A stretch of 64,000 nt of DNA. Origin: Afipia sp049747295. Its GTDB lineage: Bacteria; Pseudomonadota; Alphaproteobacteria; Rhizobiales; Xanthobacteraceae. A model generated the notes under the pieces. The model was not told where the DNA came from, ran no database searches, and was given only the letters and a program-made list of their open reading frames with translations. The stretch lies in assembly GCF_049747295.1 (NCBI RefSeq), contig NZ_JBMHJM010000001.1:496001-560000 (forward strand), in the 5' to 3' direction. This document shows, piece by piece, positions 33,921-42,758 of this stretch. The position numbers and the translations under genes were made by a program. The number at the start of each line of letters is the position of its first letter. Position 1 is the stretch's first letter.

Positions 33921-34673
33921 ATGTCCGGCCAAAAGATTGCAATCGTCACGGGTGCAGGTTCGGGAATTGGGCGTGCCTGCTCGCTGGGACTGATGAAGGC
34001 CGGCTTCACAGTCGTGCTGACGGGACGCCGCAAGGAAAATCTCGAGGAGACCGCCAAGGCCGGCAAGGAGTTCGGCCAGAGCCTTGTGGTGCCATCCGAC
34101 ATGACCGATCCCTCGTCAATTGCCGCGCTGTTCGCCAAGACAGCGGAGGCGTTTGGCCGCCTCGATGTTCTGTTCAACAATGCCGGCATCGGCGCACCGG
34201 CTATTCCGCTGGAAGACCTGACCCTCGCGCAGTGGCAGGCCGTGGTGGACACCAACCTCACCGCCCCCTTCCTGTGCACTCAGCACGCCTTCCGTATCAT
34301 GAAGGATCAGAAGCCCCAGGGCGGCCGCATCATCAACAACGGCTCGATCTCGGCTTATGCGCCGCGCCCGCTGTCGTCGCCCTACACCGCAACGAAGCAC
34401 GGCATCTCCGGCCTGACGCGTGCAACATCGCTCGATGGACGGGCCTATAACATCGCCTGCGGCCAGATCGACGTCGGCAACGCTGCGACAGAGATGACCG
34501 AACGTATGACTGCCGGTGTCAAGCAGCCGCGTGGCGACACCATGGTCGAACCGCGCATGGACGTGCAGAACGTTGCCGATGCGCTGGTATTCATGGCCAC
34601 GCGTCCACTCGACGCCAACGCACTGTTCCTGAACATCATGGCGACCCAGATGCCGTTCGTCGGGCGCGGATAA
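33921..34673 (+). CDS. SDR-family oxidoreductase
   Basis: A 250-residue classical short-chain dehydrogenase/reductase. The cofactor motif TGAGSGIGRA is at 12-21, NNAGIG at about 89-94, the catalytic serine in NNGSISAY near 140 and the YxxxK motif in SPYTATKHG near 156-160. The basic GRRKEN after strand 2 suggests NADP(H) preference. Substrate unknown. The ATG has GGGAGA seven bases upstream, and a strong terminator follows. Confidence 0.93.
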   Translation: MSGQKIAIVTGAGSGIGRACSLGLMKAGFTVVLTGRRKENLEETAKAGKEFGQSLVVPSDMTDPSSIAALFAKTAEAFGRLDVLFNNAGIGAPAIPLEDLTLAQWQAVVDTNLTAPFLCTQHAFRIMKDQKPQGGRIINNGSISAYAPRPLSSPYTATKHGISGLTRATSLDGRAYNIACGQIDVGNAATEMTERMTAGVKQPRGDTMVEPRMDVQNVADALVFMATRPLDANALFLNIMATQMPFVGRG

Positions 34674-34703
34674 TCCCGCGGCACTAACCTTCCGGTATTT
34701 AAA

Positions 34704-34747
34704 GCAATCCCGGTGATGCCCACGGCGCCGCCGGGATTGCGTTTTTC
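34704..34747 (+). terminator. Intrinsic terminator of the SDR gene
   Basis: A perfect 10-bp stem, GCAATCCCGG at 34704-34713 with its complement at 34731-34740, followed by GTTTTTCT. Confidence 0.85.
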
Positions 34748-34900
34748 TGCCATCGCTAAACTGCCAGCTTGTTTGGAAGCCATTTCTTAACCGCGATCGG
34801 TAGCACTCTGTAGGGAGTTCCCGGTTAACCTTTCGCATGCAACCGTCGCGCCGTGCCCTTGTCAGCCGGCGGTTGCGGACGGAAACCGCGGGAGCGACCG

Positions 34901-36484
34901 GTGCATCGAAGGCGTGTGATCGTTATGGCGATCCTGTTCGCAATTCTCGGCGGTGTGCTGCCGATGGCTGCGATGTACTACGTGTCGTGGACACGCGCGA
35001 TTAACAAAGAGCAGAAGCAACTCAAGATTGTTGCTGACCGCGTCATCCTCCGTGCTCGGACGTCGTTTAAGCAAGCGACCGAAGTGCTGAAGACCCTGGA
35101 TCAGCTAAACGTCCAGCCGTGCTCGCCTGTCCATATCGCGCAAATGCGGACGTTGACCATCAATACGCGGGCGGTGGATGAGGTCGGATACTTTGAAGAT
35201 GGCTTTCTGAAATGCACGTCATGGGGACTGACCGAGCAAACAATCAAGCAGCAGCCCGGAGACTTCGCGACCAAGGACGGCATCCACGTCAAGCTGCGTA
35301 TGTCGCCACTGGTTACGGGCGGCAAGCCAATGATGGCGCTTCAGTACAACAAGTACAACGTCCTGATGGACCCTGCCCGCCTCGTTGACGTCATTGCAGA
35401 TGAAAACGTTCAATTCGGTGTGGGCACTAACGACGGAGAATTGATCGCTGCATCAAGCGAGACGAACGCAACAGAGTTAGCCTGGTTTCTGGCGAAATCC
35501 GAAATATCCGTCAGTGACAATTATATCGTCGGCCAGGCCGGAGACGCCGCATGGACGGCAGCCGCTTTGATGCCTCGCGCCGATATGTTTGCGAGCCTGC
35601 GCCGCGAGCAAATGATGCTGCTTCCGGTCGGCGCCCTTATAGCGGCTGCTCTGATCGCCGTTGTGGTCTGGCTGTCCCGTCGCCGATTGTCTCCGCTCGG
35701 AGAGTTGGAAATCGCCATCCAGAAGCGCGAGTTCGTGGTCCACTATCAGCCGATCATCGAGCTCGGCACTGGCGCATGCATCGGCGCCGAGGCGTTGGTC
35801 CGCTGGAGGCGTCCGGATGGATCGATGGTACGACCGGACCTGTTCATCCCCCTTGCGGAAGACAGCGGTTTGATTGCGGCCATTACAGATCAGGTGATCG
35901 AAAACGTCGTGAAAGATCTTAAAGGCGTGCTGGTCGCAGATCGCACACTGCATGTTGCAATCAACATCTGCGCAAAGGATATCGAAACAGGCCGTATTCT
36001 TCCTGTGGTGCATGAGGCGATCAAAGGCACCGGCATCAATGCGGGTCAAATCTGGTTGGAAGCGACTGAGCGCGGCCTTATCAATCAGGACTCTTCCCGC
36101 ACAACGCTTGTGCGCGCACGTGACCTAGGCTTCACCATTGCCATCGATGATTTCGGCACGGGCTATTCAAGCCTGTCTTATCTTCAGAGCATGCCGGTCG
36201 ATATCCTCAAGATCGACAAATCGTTCATCGATACCATCGGTACCGATTCAGCAAAGAGCTCGGTGACGCCCTACATCATCGACATGGCTAAGGCACTCGA
36301 CCTTAAAATCGTCGCCGAGGGCATCGAGACCAAAGAGCAGCAGGATTATCTGTGCGAGCACGGCGTGCAGTACGGTCAAGGGTGGCTGTTCGCAAAAGCT
36401 CTTCCAGCGCTCGAGTTCGTCGCGTTCTGCCAGCGTCACCGCAGGCCCGAGCGCGATCGAAGCCATATTCAGCTCGTCGCCTGA
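34901..36484 (+). CDS. CSS-domain EAL phosphodiesterase (membrane c-di-GMP PDE)
   Basis: A 527-residue inner-membrane protein. A first helix (about 6-28) and a second (about 235-257) enclose a periplasmic CSS-type domain with two redox-candidate cysteines (PCSPVHIAQMR and KCTSWG). The C-terminal EAL domain is intact: EALVRW, IDDFGTGYSSLSYL, KIDKSF and EGIET, so it should hydrolyse c-di-GMP. In E. coli homologues disulfide state controls activity. The GTG at 34901 with GGGAG six bases upstream is preferred over the GTG at 34853. TTAACC half sites lie upstream at 34787 and 34825. Confidence 0.9.
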   Translation: MHRRRVIVMAILFAILGGVLPMAAMYYVSWTRAINKEQKQLKIVADRVILRARTSFKQATEVLKTLDQLNVQPCSPVHIAQMRTLTINTRAVDEVGYFEDGFLKCTSWGLTEQTIKQQPGDFATKDGIHVKLRMSPLVTGGKPMMALQYNKYNVLMDPARLVDVIADENVQFGVGTNDGELIAASSETNATELAWFLAKSEISVSDNYIVGQAGDAAWTAAALMPRADMFASLRREQMMLLPVGALIAAALIAVVVWLSRRRLSPLGELEIAIQKREFVVHYQPIIELGTGACIGAEALVRWRRPDGSMVRPDLFIPLAEDSGLIAAITDQVIENVVKDLKGVLVADRTLHVAINICAKDIETGRILPVVHEAIKGTGINAGQIWLEATERGLINQDSSRTTLVRARDLGFTIAIDDFGTGYSSLSYLQSMPVDILKIDKSFIDTIGTDSAKSSVTPYIIDMAKALDLKIVAEGIETKEQQDYLCEHGVQYGQGWLFAKALPALEFVAFCQRHRRPERDRSHIQLVA

Positions 36485-36523
36485 CACGCAGATTGCGGCG
36501 AAACCTGCCGACGGCGACGTCGG

Positions 36524-36823
36524 CTAGTGCAATCGTAGCACGCCGTCGACGGCCTTGAGTTCGGCAGGCTTGATCAGCTTGGAGTGCGCGACGGTCACGG
36601 ACACCAATGGTCCCTCCAGCTTGTCCTGCCAAAAGGCGAGAAAGTCTTTCAGCGCCGGGAAGTTCGGAAACAAATCGTAGTTCTGCCAAATGTAGGACTG
36701 CAGCAACCAGCGATGGTCCGGGCGGCGATAAAGAATCTCTGCGGTCGTCAGTCCATATCCCGCGAGCTGTTTCACGAAATCCGGTGAAACCTCACCGCGC
36801 GAAACCGCGTGCTTTGAAGCCAT
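36524..36823 (-). CDS. usg: Usg family protein
   Basis: A 99-residue protein of the Usg family, short alphaproteobacterial proteins first noted near tryptophan genes and still without a firm function. Typical stretches are FVKQLAGYGLTTAEILYRRPDH, LLQSYIWQNYDLFPNFPALKDFLAFWQ and the C-terminal AELKAVDGVLRLH. The ATG at 36823 has a strong GGAGG five bases upstream. It is convergent with the EAL gene, 39 bases apart. Confidence 0.85.
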   Translation of the reverse strand: MASKHAVSRGEVSPDFVKQLAGYGLTTAEILYRRPDHRWLLQSYIWQNYDLFPNFPALKDFLAFWQDKLEGPLVSVTVAHSKLIKPAELKAVDGVLRLH

Positions 36824-37448
36824 GCCAACCTCCATATCTGGAGCGCATTGCTTAAGAGCCGCACCGGGAGTCACGTCAGATGGCATCCGATGCCGCTTCA
36901 TTTGACAACGCGCTCAAATGAAACTTTGACGCACTACATCCCATCATCACAAGCCTAAAGATTGAATAAACTGTTACTAATCAAGGTATTAGCAGCAGAT
37001 ATGACAGAGTGCTGACAGTACACTGAAGCATGGTCAGATGCGGTCGTTCTGACGGAAGAGCCAAAGTTGTGCAGGCCCTGAACTTTCCTTGCCGAAATCA
37101 GCTGGGTGAAGCTGGGACGTCACGTCGTCCGTTTCGATAGGGAGCGCATCCCGATGAATTCAGATCGACGTACTCCGTTCGTGTATCCCGACAGCTCGGT
37201 ATCCCGCTGCTATCCTCGCCCGTTCGACACGGCAGAGACGGTGTTGGTGTGTCGCCGTTGTTCTTTCCTTCTTTCACCGCCACTCGTCTTGGAATTCTGC
37301 TTATCGATCACGTTTACGACAGGAGAAGTGAAATGAAATTCACCCGGCCGGCTACGCTGTGCGAAGCCAGCCGACCATCCACGCGTATGTGGGCTTTCGA
37401 TGCATGGGGCGAGAAGCCCCCGATGCATCACAACCAGGAGGTGACGTC
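36824..37448. other. Long leader region of the sulfatase gene
   Basis: 625 bases with no accepted gene. The part at 36920-37000 is AT-rich and includes CTAAT-N6-ATTAG near 36977. From 37319 the sequence resembles the leader of the HAD phosphatase gene, including CAGGAG-x-AGTGAAATGAAAT and ACCCGG, so a spurious or vestigial start codon exists at 37333. A hairpin at 37399-37429 precedes the sulfatase ribosome site. Confidence 0.5.
37399..37429 (+). promoter_or_regulatory. Hairpin just upstream of the sulfatase ribosome-binding site
   Basis: GATGCAT-GGGGC and GCCCC-cg-ATGCATC form a 12-bp stem with a 2-base bulge and 5-base loop. It ends seven bases before the strong Shine-Dalgarno AGGAGGTGA (37437-37445). 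Confidence 0.45.
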
Positions 37449-39239
37449 ATGGTTGGCTGCATACTCAAGAACAATCCATCGACCATTCGAGGCGTTGTAC
37501 GCAAGACGAAAGAGGGGTGGTATAAACGATCCTGCGCCGCATTGGTTGCGACGACACTCATGTCGGTACCGTTATCTGCACCTTCCACGTCACCGGCTCT
37601 GGCGCAGCAGCAACAGCAACAACGACCCAACATCCTCTTCATCATGGGCGACGACATCGGCTGGATGCAGCCGAGCATCTATCATCGCGGCCTGATGGTC
37701 GGAGAAACACCCAACATCGATCGCATCGGAAACGAAGGTGCGATCTTCATGGATTACTACGCCGAGCAGAGCTGCACCGCCGGTCGCAACGCCTTCTTCA
37801 CCGGGATGCATCCGCTGCGTACCGGCATGATCCCTCCCCAATTGCCGGGCAGCCCGTCCTATCTGCGACCAGGCACTCCCGCGGTCGCCAGATTCCTTGC
37901 GGATCTCGGCTACAACACCGGCGAATTCGGCAAAAACCATCTGGGCGACCACACCGAGGCACTGCCCACCGCCCACGGCTTCCAGGAATTCTGGGGCTAT
38001 CTGTATCACCTCGACGCGATGCAGGGCGTGAGCTTCCCCGACATCAACCGATCGCCCACCGAGCAAGCGATCGTCCCGCCCTGCAAGAACACACCGATCC
38101 CCGGTCTTCCGGAAGTTCCCGGCGCGGTCGATCCGAAGACCGCGACGTGTCTGACGCCGCCGCGTCCGGTCATGTCATGCAGATCCTCTGATGGCACGGC
38201 GAAGAACCAGACCTGCACGGACGAAGGTCCGCTGACCCTGGACCGCTCGAAGACAGTCGATGAAGAAATTTCCGCCAAGGTCGTCGACTTCCTCGACCGG
38301 AATGATCCGAAGAAAACCAACAAACCGTTCTTCGCCTGGTACAACCCGGCGCGCATGCACATCACGACGGTGTTCTCGCCCAAATATGAAGCGATGCTGG
38401 GCGAGCGCGGTGGCAAGGACTGGGGCATCAACGAAGTCGGCATGAAGCAGCTCGACGATAACATCGGCGTTGTCCTGAAAAAGCTCGATGAGATGGGCCA
38501 GCGCGACAACACAATCGTCGTATTCACCACCGACAATGGCGCCGAAGTCATCACCTTCCCCGACGGCGGCGTCACGCCGTTCAAGGGCGGCAAGCTGACC
38601 ACCTGGGAAGGCGGCATGCGGGCTCCGCTCGTCGTCCGCTGGCCGGGCGTCATCAAACCCGGCACAGTGAAGAACCAGATGTTCGCGTCACTCGACTGGC
38701 TGCCCACACTCGTCAACATCGCCGGCGGAGATAAGGGCGATGCGCTGAACAAACGGATCATGGCTGGCTCTTATCCAGGCATCGTCAAGACCAAGCTCGA
38801 CGGCGTGGATCAAACCGAATATCTCGCCGGACGATCGGAGAAGTCGGCGCGTGACACCTTCTTCTATTACACAGGCGCGCAGCCATCGGCAGTGCGGTAC
38901 AAGAACTGGAAGCTCTATTACACGATGGTCGGTGCCGGCCCGATGGACGGCCTGACTGGCGCAACGACCTATCACTGGACCCAGATCGCCAACATCAAGC
39001 GTGATCCGTTCGAGTACACGGTGGGTGCTGATCAAAAGAGCCTGTTGGGCCTGGGCGGCGCCCTCGCAGCTCCCAGCACGGCCTATCTCTACAACTGGAA
39101 CATCCTGCCGGTCGGTCAGCTGCTGTGGTTGAAGGAGCTGGAATCCTACAAGGAGTTCCCGCCGATGCAGGACCCGGCGAGCTACAACCTCGATCAAGTT
39201 CTCGCAGAGCTCAAGAAGAGCAATAACCGAACCGACTAA
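37449..39239 (+). CDS. Exported arylsulfatase-type sulfatase
   Basis: A 596-residue alkaline-phosphatase-superfamily sulfatase. The N-terminal signal region is followed by cleavage after PALA, then AQQQQQQ and the strand PNILFIMGDDIGW, whose aspartates bind calcium. The formylglycine motif SCTAGR near 108-113 (C-x-A-x-R) needs a maturase that is not encoded here. Further landmarks are FGKNHLGDH, WYNPARMHI and TDNGAE. The substrate is an organic sulfate ester, not identified. The ATG at 37449 has an excellent AGGAGGTGA. It is followed by a secreted HAD phosphatase with a related leader. Confidence 0.9.
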   Translation: MVGCILKNNPSTIRGVVRKTKEGWYKRSCAALVATTLMSVPLSAPSTSPALAQQQQQQRPNILFIMGDDIGWMQPSIYHRGLMVGETPNIDRIGNEGAIFMDYYAEQSCTAGRNAFFTGMHPLRTGMIPPQLPGSPSYLRPGTPAVARFLADLGYNTGEFGKNHLGDHTEALPTAHGFQEFWGYLYHLDAMQGVSFPDINRSPTEQAIVPPCKNTPIPGLPEVPGAVDPKTATCLTPPRPVMSCRSSDGTAKNQTCTDEGPLTLDRSKTVDEEISAKVVDFLDRNDPKKTNKPFFAWYNPARMHITTVFSPKYEAMLGERGGKDWGINEVGMKQLDDNIGVVLKKLDEMGQRDNTIVVFTTDNGAEVITFPDGGVTPFKGGKLTTWEGGMRAPLVVRWPGVIKPGTVKNQMFASLDWLPTLVNIAGGDKGDALNKRIMAGSYPGIVKTKLDGVDQTEYLAGRSEKSARDTFFYYTGAQPSAVRYKNWKLYYTMVGAGPMDGLTGATTYHWTQIANIKRDPFEYTVGADQKSLLGLGGALAAPSTAYLYNWNILPVGQLLWLKELESYKEFPPMQDPASYNLDQVLAELKKSNNRTD

Positions 39240-39365
39240 CGGCTAGTGCCAACGCGGCGGGCGCGCCTTCGCCCGCCGCCAAGTGGTCAGGATGGTGCGT
39301 CTCTCTTCGCCTACTTTTCGTCGAACGCCTTCTCGTCATCGCGTTTGTTCGTCAGGAGGAGTGAA

Positions 39366-40403
39366 ATGAAATCAACCCGGTCTCCTGCCCGTGGCCTCAG
39401 CCGCCGAACCCTGCTCTCAACACTCGCTGCGATCCCCACTCTGATCGGACCGCTGCGTCTCACACCCGCGTTGGCGCAAGCCGATCAGCTGCCGTCCTGG
39501 AACGCTGGCCGCGTGAAGGATTCGATCACGCAGTTTGTCACACGAGTGACCACGCAAGGCCCGGACTTCGTGCCGGAAGATCAGCGCATCGCAACCTTCG
39601 ACAATGACGGAACGCTCTGGGTCGAACAGCCGATGTACGTCCAGCTTGCTTTCGTTCTCAGCCGCGTCAAAACGCTGGCGCCGCAAAATCCAAGCTGGAA
39701 AACCAAACAGCCGTTCAAGGCCGTGCTGGATGGCGACATGAAAACACTGGCCGCATCGGGCGAAAAAGGACTGATGCAGCTCGTGGCGGTGACGCACGCG
39801 GACATGACCGCGGATGAATTCACCACGATCGTGACCGACTGGCTCGCCACCGCGCGCCACCCGCGTTTCAAGCGCCCCTACACCGAGCTGGTTTATCAGC
39901 CGATGCTGGAGCTGCTCGCCTACCTTCGCGCCAATGGCTTCAAGACATTCATCGTCTCGGGCGGCGGCGTCGAATTCATGCGTCCATGGACCGAGAGGAT
40001 CTATGGCGTTCCGCCTCAGCAGGTCGTCGGCTCATCGATCAAGACACGATTTCAGATGCGCGGCGATGTGCCGACGCTGTTCCGTCTGCCCGAGGTCAAT
40101 TTCATCGACGACAAGGCGGGTAAGCCTGTCGGCATCTACGAATATATCGGCCGCCGCCCGATCGCGGCGTTCGGGAACTCGGACGGTGATCTCGAGATGC
40201 TGCAATGGACCACCATGGACGGCAACCGGGCGCGCTTCGGGCTGATCGTCCATCACACCGATGCGGAACGGGAATACGCCTACGACCGCCAGTCCCACTT
40301 CGGCCGCCTCGACAAGGCGCTGGACGCGGCCGCCATCAACAAATGGACGGTGGCGGACATGAAGCGGGACTGGAAGCGGATTTTCCCATTTGAAGCTAGT
40401 TAA
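39366..40403 (+). CDS. Exported HAD-family phosphatase
   Basis: A 345-residue haloacid dehalogenase-like hydrolase of the SerB-like COG0560 type. The N-terminus carries a twin-arginine type signal (GLSRRTLLSTLAA...TPALA), so it is probably Tat-exported. HAD motifs: FDNDGTLW near 78-85 (nucleophile Asp), VSGGGVEF near 200 and GNSDGDLEML near 265, with a lysine in DDKAGKP. It is likely a phosphomonoesterase in the periplasm. The ATG has AGGAGG upstream. It shares a leader sequence with the sulfatase, 126 bases after it. Confidence 0.88.
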   Translation: MKSTRSPARGLSRRTLLSTLAAIPTLIGPLRLTPALAQADQLPSWNAGRVKDSITQFVTRVTTQGPDFVPEDQRIATFDNDGTLWVEQPMYVQLAFVLSRVKTLAPQNPSWKTKQPFKAVLDGDMKTLAASGEKGLMQLVAVTHADMTADEFTTIVTDWLATARHPRFKRPYTELVYQPMLELLAYLRANGFKTFIVSGGGVEFMRPWTERIYGVPPQQVVGSSIKTRFQMRGDVPTLFRLPEVNFIDDKAGKPVGIYEYIGRRPIAAFGNSDGDLEMLQWTTMDGNRARFGLIVHHTDAEREYAYDRQSHFGRLDKALDAAAINKWTVADMKRDWKRIFPFEAS

Positions 40404-40419
40404 CGGTGCTTAACGAAGT

Positions 40420-40446
40420 TTGGCAGTCGCCATTTTTGAGTGCCAA
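40420..40446 (+). promoter_or_regulatory. CIRCE-like operator 1 of groESL
   Basis: TTGGCAGTC-N9-GAGTGCCAA, an inverted repeat with a single mismatch and the exact CIRCE 9-base spacer. HrcA is the expected repressor. Confidence 0.75.
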
Positions 40447-40507
40447 AAAGTTTGCTAGACCCTCTTGCCCGCGCTGCGGGTCCAGCCTATGTCCGGGTCA
40501 CGTTTCG

Positions 40508-40534
40508 ATAGCACTCTCCTATCGAGACTGCCAA
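40508..40534 (+). promoter_or_regulatory. CIRCE-like operator 2 of groESL
   Basis: ATAGCACTC-N9-GACTGCCAA; the left arm matches the CIRCE consensus TTAGCACTC in 8 of 9 positions and the right arm matches GAGTGCTAA in 7 of 9. Confidence 0.75.
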
Positions 40535-40575
40535 AATCACAAACCAAAGCATCTTCAAGTATTTAGGAGGACTGC

Positions 40576-40890
40576 ATGAAATTCCGTCCGCTTCACGACC
40601 GCGTCGTGGTTAAGCGTATCGACGCCGAAGAGAAGACCGCTGGCGGCATCATCATTCCCGACACCGCTAAGGAAAAGCCCTCCCAGGGCGAGATCCTGTC
40701 GGTGGGTCAGGGCGGCCGCGATGAGGCCGGCAAGCTCATCCCGATCGACCTCAAGGTCGGTGACATCGTCCTGTTCGGCAAGTGGTCCGGCACCGAGGTC
40801 AAGATCGACGGTCAGGAAGTCCTGATCATGAAGGAAAGCGACATCATGGGCGTCATCACCGACGGCTCGTCCAAGAAGAAGGCCGCCTGA
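40576..40890 (+). CDS. groES: Co-chaperonin GroES
   Basis: The 104-residue heptameric lid of the GroEL folding chamber. FRPLHDRVVVKRIDAEEKTAGGIIIPDTAKEKP contains the mobile loop with the GGIIIP motif that docks onto GroEL; the roof and C-terminal strands VLIMKESDIMGVI are standard. A strong AGGAGG precedes the ATG at 40576. It is followed by groEL after 57 bases. Two CIRCE-like repeats upstream indicate HrcA-type heat-shock control. Confidence 0.98.
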   Translation: MKFRPLHDRVVVKRIDAEEKTAGGIIIPDTAKEKPSQGEILSVGQGGRDEAGKLIPIDLKVGDIVLFGKWSGTEVKIDGQEVLIMKESDIMGVITDGSSKKKAA

Positions 40891-40947
40891 GCCCTTCTCT
40901 CCTCCCATTGATTTTCCAAACGTTCCTGAACTTTAAGGAAATCCACA

Positions 40948-42591
40948 ATGTCAGCTAAAGAAGTCAAATTCGGCGTAGACGCACGCGACAAGATGCTGCG
41001 CGGTGTCGACATCCTCGCCAACGCGGTGAAGGTGACGCTCGGTCCGAAGGGCCGTAACGTCGTTCTCGACAAGTCGTTCGGCGCTCCCCGCATCACCAAG
41101 GACGGCGTCACCGTCGCCAAGGACATCGAACTCGACGACAAGTTCGAGAACATGGGCGCCCAGATGGTGCGCGAAGTGGCTTCGAAGTCGGCGGATCTCG
41201 CCGGTGACGGCACCACCACCGCAACCGTGCTCGCTCAGGCGATCGTGAAGGAAGGCGCCAAGTCGGTCGCCGCCGGCATGAATCCGATGGACCTGAAGCG
41301 CGGTATCGACCTCGCGGTCGAAGCCGTCGTTGCGGACCTCCAGAAGAATTCGAAGAAGGTCACTTCGAACGAAGAAATCGCCCAGGTCGGCACTATTTCG
41401 GCCAACGGCGACAGCGAAATCGGCAAGTTCCTTGCCGACGCTATGAAGAAGGTCGGCAACGAGGGCGTCATCACGGTTGAAGAAGCCAAGTCGCTCGAAA
41501 CCGAACTCGACGTCGTCGAAGGCATGCAGTTCGACCGCGGCTACATCTCCCCCTACTTCGTCACCAACGCCGACAAGATGCGCGTTGAATTCGACGACGC
41601 TTACGTCCTCATCAACGAGAAGAAGCTCTCCTCGCTGAACGAACTGCTGCCGCTGCTCGAAGCCGTGGTGCAGACCGGCAAGCCGCTCGTCATCGTCGCT
41701 GAAGACGTGGAAGGCGAAGCCCTCGCGACCCTCGTGGTCAACCGTCTGCGTGGCGGCCTCAAGGTTGCTGCCGTCAAGGCTCCTGGCTTCGGCGATCGCC
41801 GCAAGGCCATGCTGCAGGACATCGCGATCCTGACCGGCGGCCAGGCGATCTCGGAAGATCTCGGCATCAAGCTCGAGAACGTGACCCTGCAGATGCTCGG
41901 CCGCGCCAAGAAGGTGATGATCGACAAGGAAAACACCACAATCGTCAACGGCGCCGGCAAGAAGGCCGACATCGAAGCTCGCGTTGCGCAGATCAAGGCG
42001 CAGATCGAAGAGACCACCTCGGACTACGACCGTGAGAAGCTCCAGGAACGTCTCGCCAAGCTCGCAGGCGGCGTCGCGGTGATCCGCGTCGGCGGCGCGA
42101 CCGAAGTCGAAGTGAAGGAGCGCAAGGATCGCGTTGATGACGCGATGCATGCAACCCGCGCGGCTGTCGAAGAAGGCATCGTACCGGGCGGCGGCGTCGC
42201 TCTGCTCCGTGCTTCCGAGCAGCTCAAGGGCATCCGCACCAAGAACGACGACCAGAAGACCGGTGTCGAGATCGTCCGCAAGGCGCTCTCCGCTCCAGCC
42301 CGCCAGATCGCCATGAACGCAGGCGAAGACGGTTCGGTCATCGTCGGCAAGATCCTCGAGAAGGAGCAGTATGCTTACGGCTTCGACTCGCAGTCGGGCG
42401 AATACGTCAACCTCGTCTCCAAGGGCATCATCGACCCGACCAAGGTCGTGCGTGCGGCGATCCAGAACGCAGCTTCGGTTGCTTCGCTTCTGATCACCAC
42501 CGAGGCGATGATCGCCGAGCTGCCCAAGAAGGGCGGCGCAGCCGGCGGCGGCATGCCTCCGGGCGGCGGCATGGGCGGCATGGACTTCTAA
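40948..42591 (+). CDS. groEL: Chaperonin GroEL
   Basis: The 547-residue ATP-driven chaperonin subunit. The ATP-binding LGPKGRNVVLDKSFGAP and GDGTTTATVL with the catalytic aspartate, the apical EDVEGEALATLVVN and the EEGIVPGGGVALLR signature are intact. It ends in a GGM-rich tail (GGGMGGMDF) that lines the cavity. The start ATG at 40948 has AAGGAA upstream. Rhizobiales usually have several groEL copies; this one looks like a CIRCE-controlled copy. A strong terminator follows. Confidence 0.99.
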   Translation: MSAKEVKFGVDARDKMLRGVDILANAVKVTLGPKGRNVVLDKSFGAPRITKDGVTVAKDIELDDKFENMGAQMVREVASKSADLAGDGTTTATVLAQAIVKEGAKSVAAGMNPMDLKRGIDLAVEAVVADLQKNSKKVTSNEEIAQVGTISANGDSEIGKFLADAMKKVGNEGVITVEEAKSLETELDVVEGMQFDRGYISPYFVTNADKMRVEFDDAYVLINEKKLSSLNELLPLLEAVVQTGKPLVIVAEDVEGEALATLVVNRLRGGLKVAAVKAPGFGDRRKAMLQDIAILTGGQAISEDLGIKLENVTLQMLGRAKKVMIDKENTTIVNGAGKKADIEARVAQIKAQIEETTSDYDREKLQERLAKLAGGVAVIRVGGATEVEVKERKDRVDDAMHATRAAVEEGIVPGGGVALLRASEQLKGIRTKNDDQKTGVEIVRKALSAPARQIAMNAGEDGSVIVGKILEKEQYAYGFDSQSGEYVNLVSKGIIDPTKVVRAAIQNAASVASLLITTEAMIAELPKKGGAAGGGMPPGGGMGGMDF

Positions 42592-42625
42592 GTCCAGTCG
42601 CTTCGCTCAAGCGATCAAAGAATGC

Positions 42626-42657
42626 AAAACCCCGGCAGCAATGCCGGGGTTTTTGTT
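42626..42657 (+). terminator. Intrinsic terminator of groESL
   Basis: A 12-bp stem (42626-42637 with 42642-42653) with a GCAA loop and a T-rich right side, CCGGGGTTTTTGTTTG. Confidence 0.92.
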
Positions 42658-42758
42658 TGTGGATCGAAATATGCAGCCGCGCACCGCGAGCGAACTGCTT
42701 AGACGCTCCGATGGAAGAATTTTACGAAAATGATCTGTAGCCGCCAGATGACCTCTAA

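Noticed and set aside
37361..37380. Similarity to a cobalamin-riboswitch B12 box in the sulfatase leader
   Set aside because: Only a short GAAGCCAG-like stretch matches; the rest of the conserved riboswitch core is missing upstream.
37249..37695. 148-codon frame over the sulfatase start
   Set aside because: Out of frame with the sulfatase and ending in low-complexity Ser/Arg sequence; kept only as a possible vestigial start in the leader.
40951..42150. 399-codon minus-strand frame inside groEL
   Set aside because: A mirror of the codon bias of groEL; no ribosome site, family or independent support.
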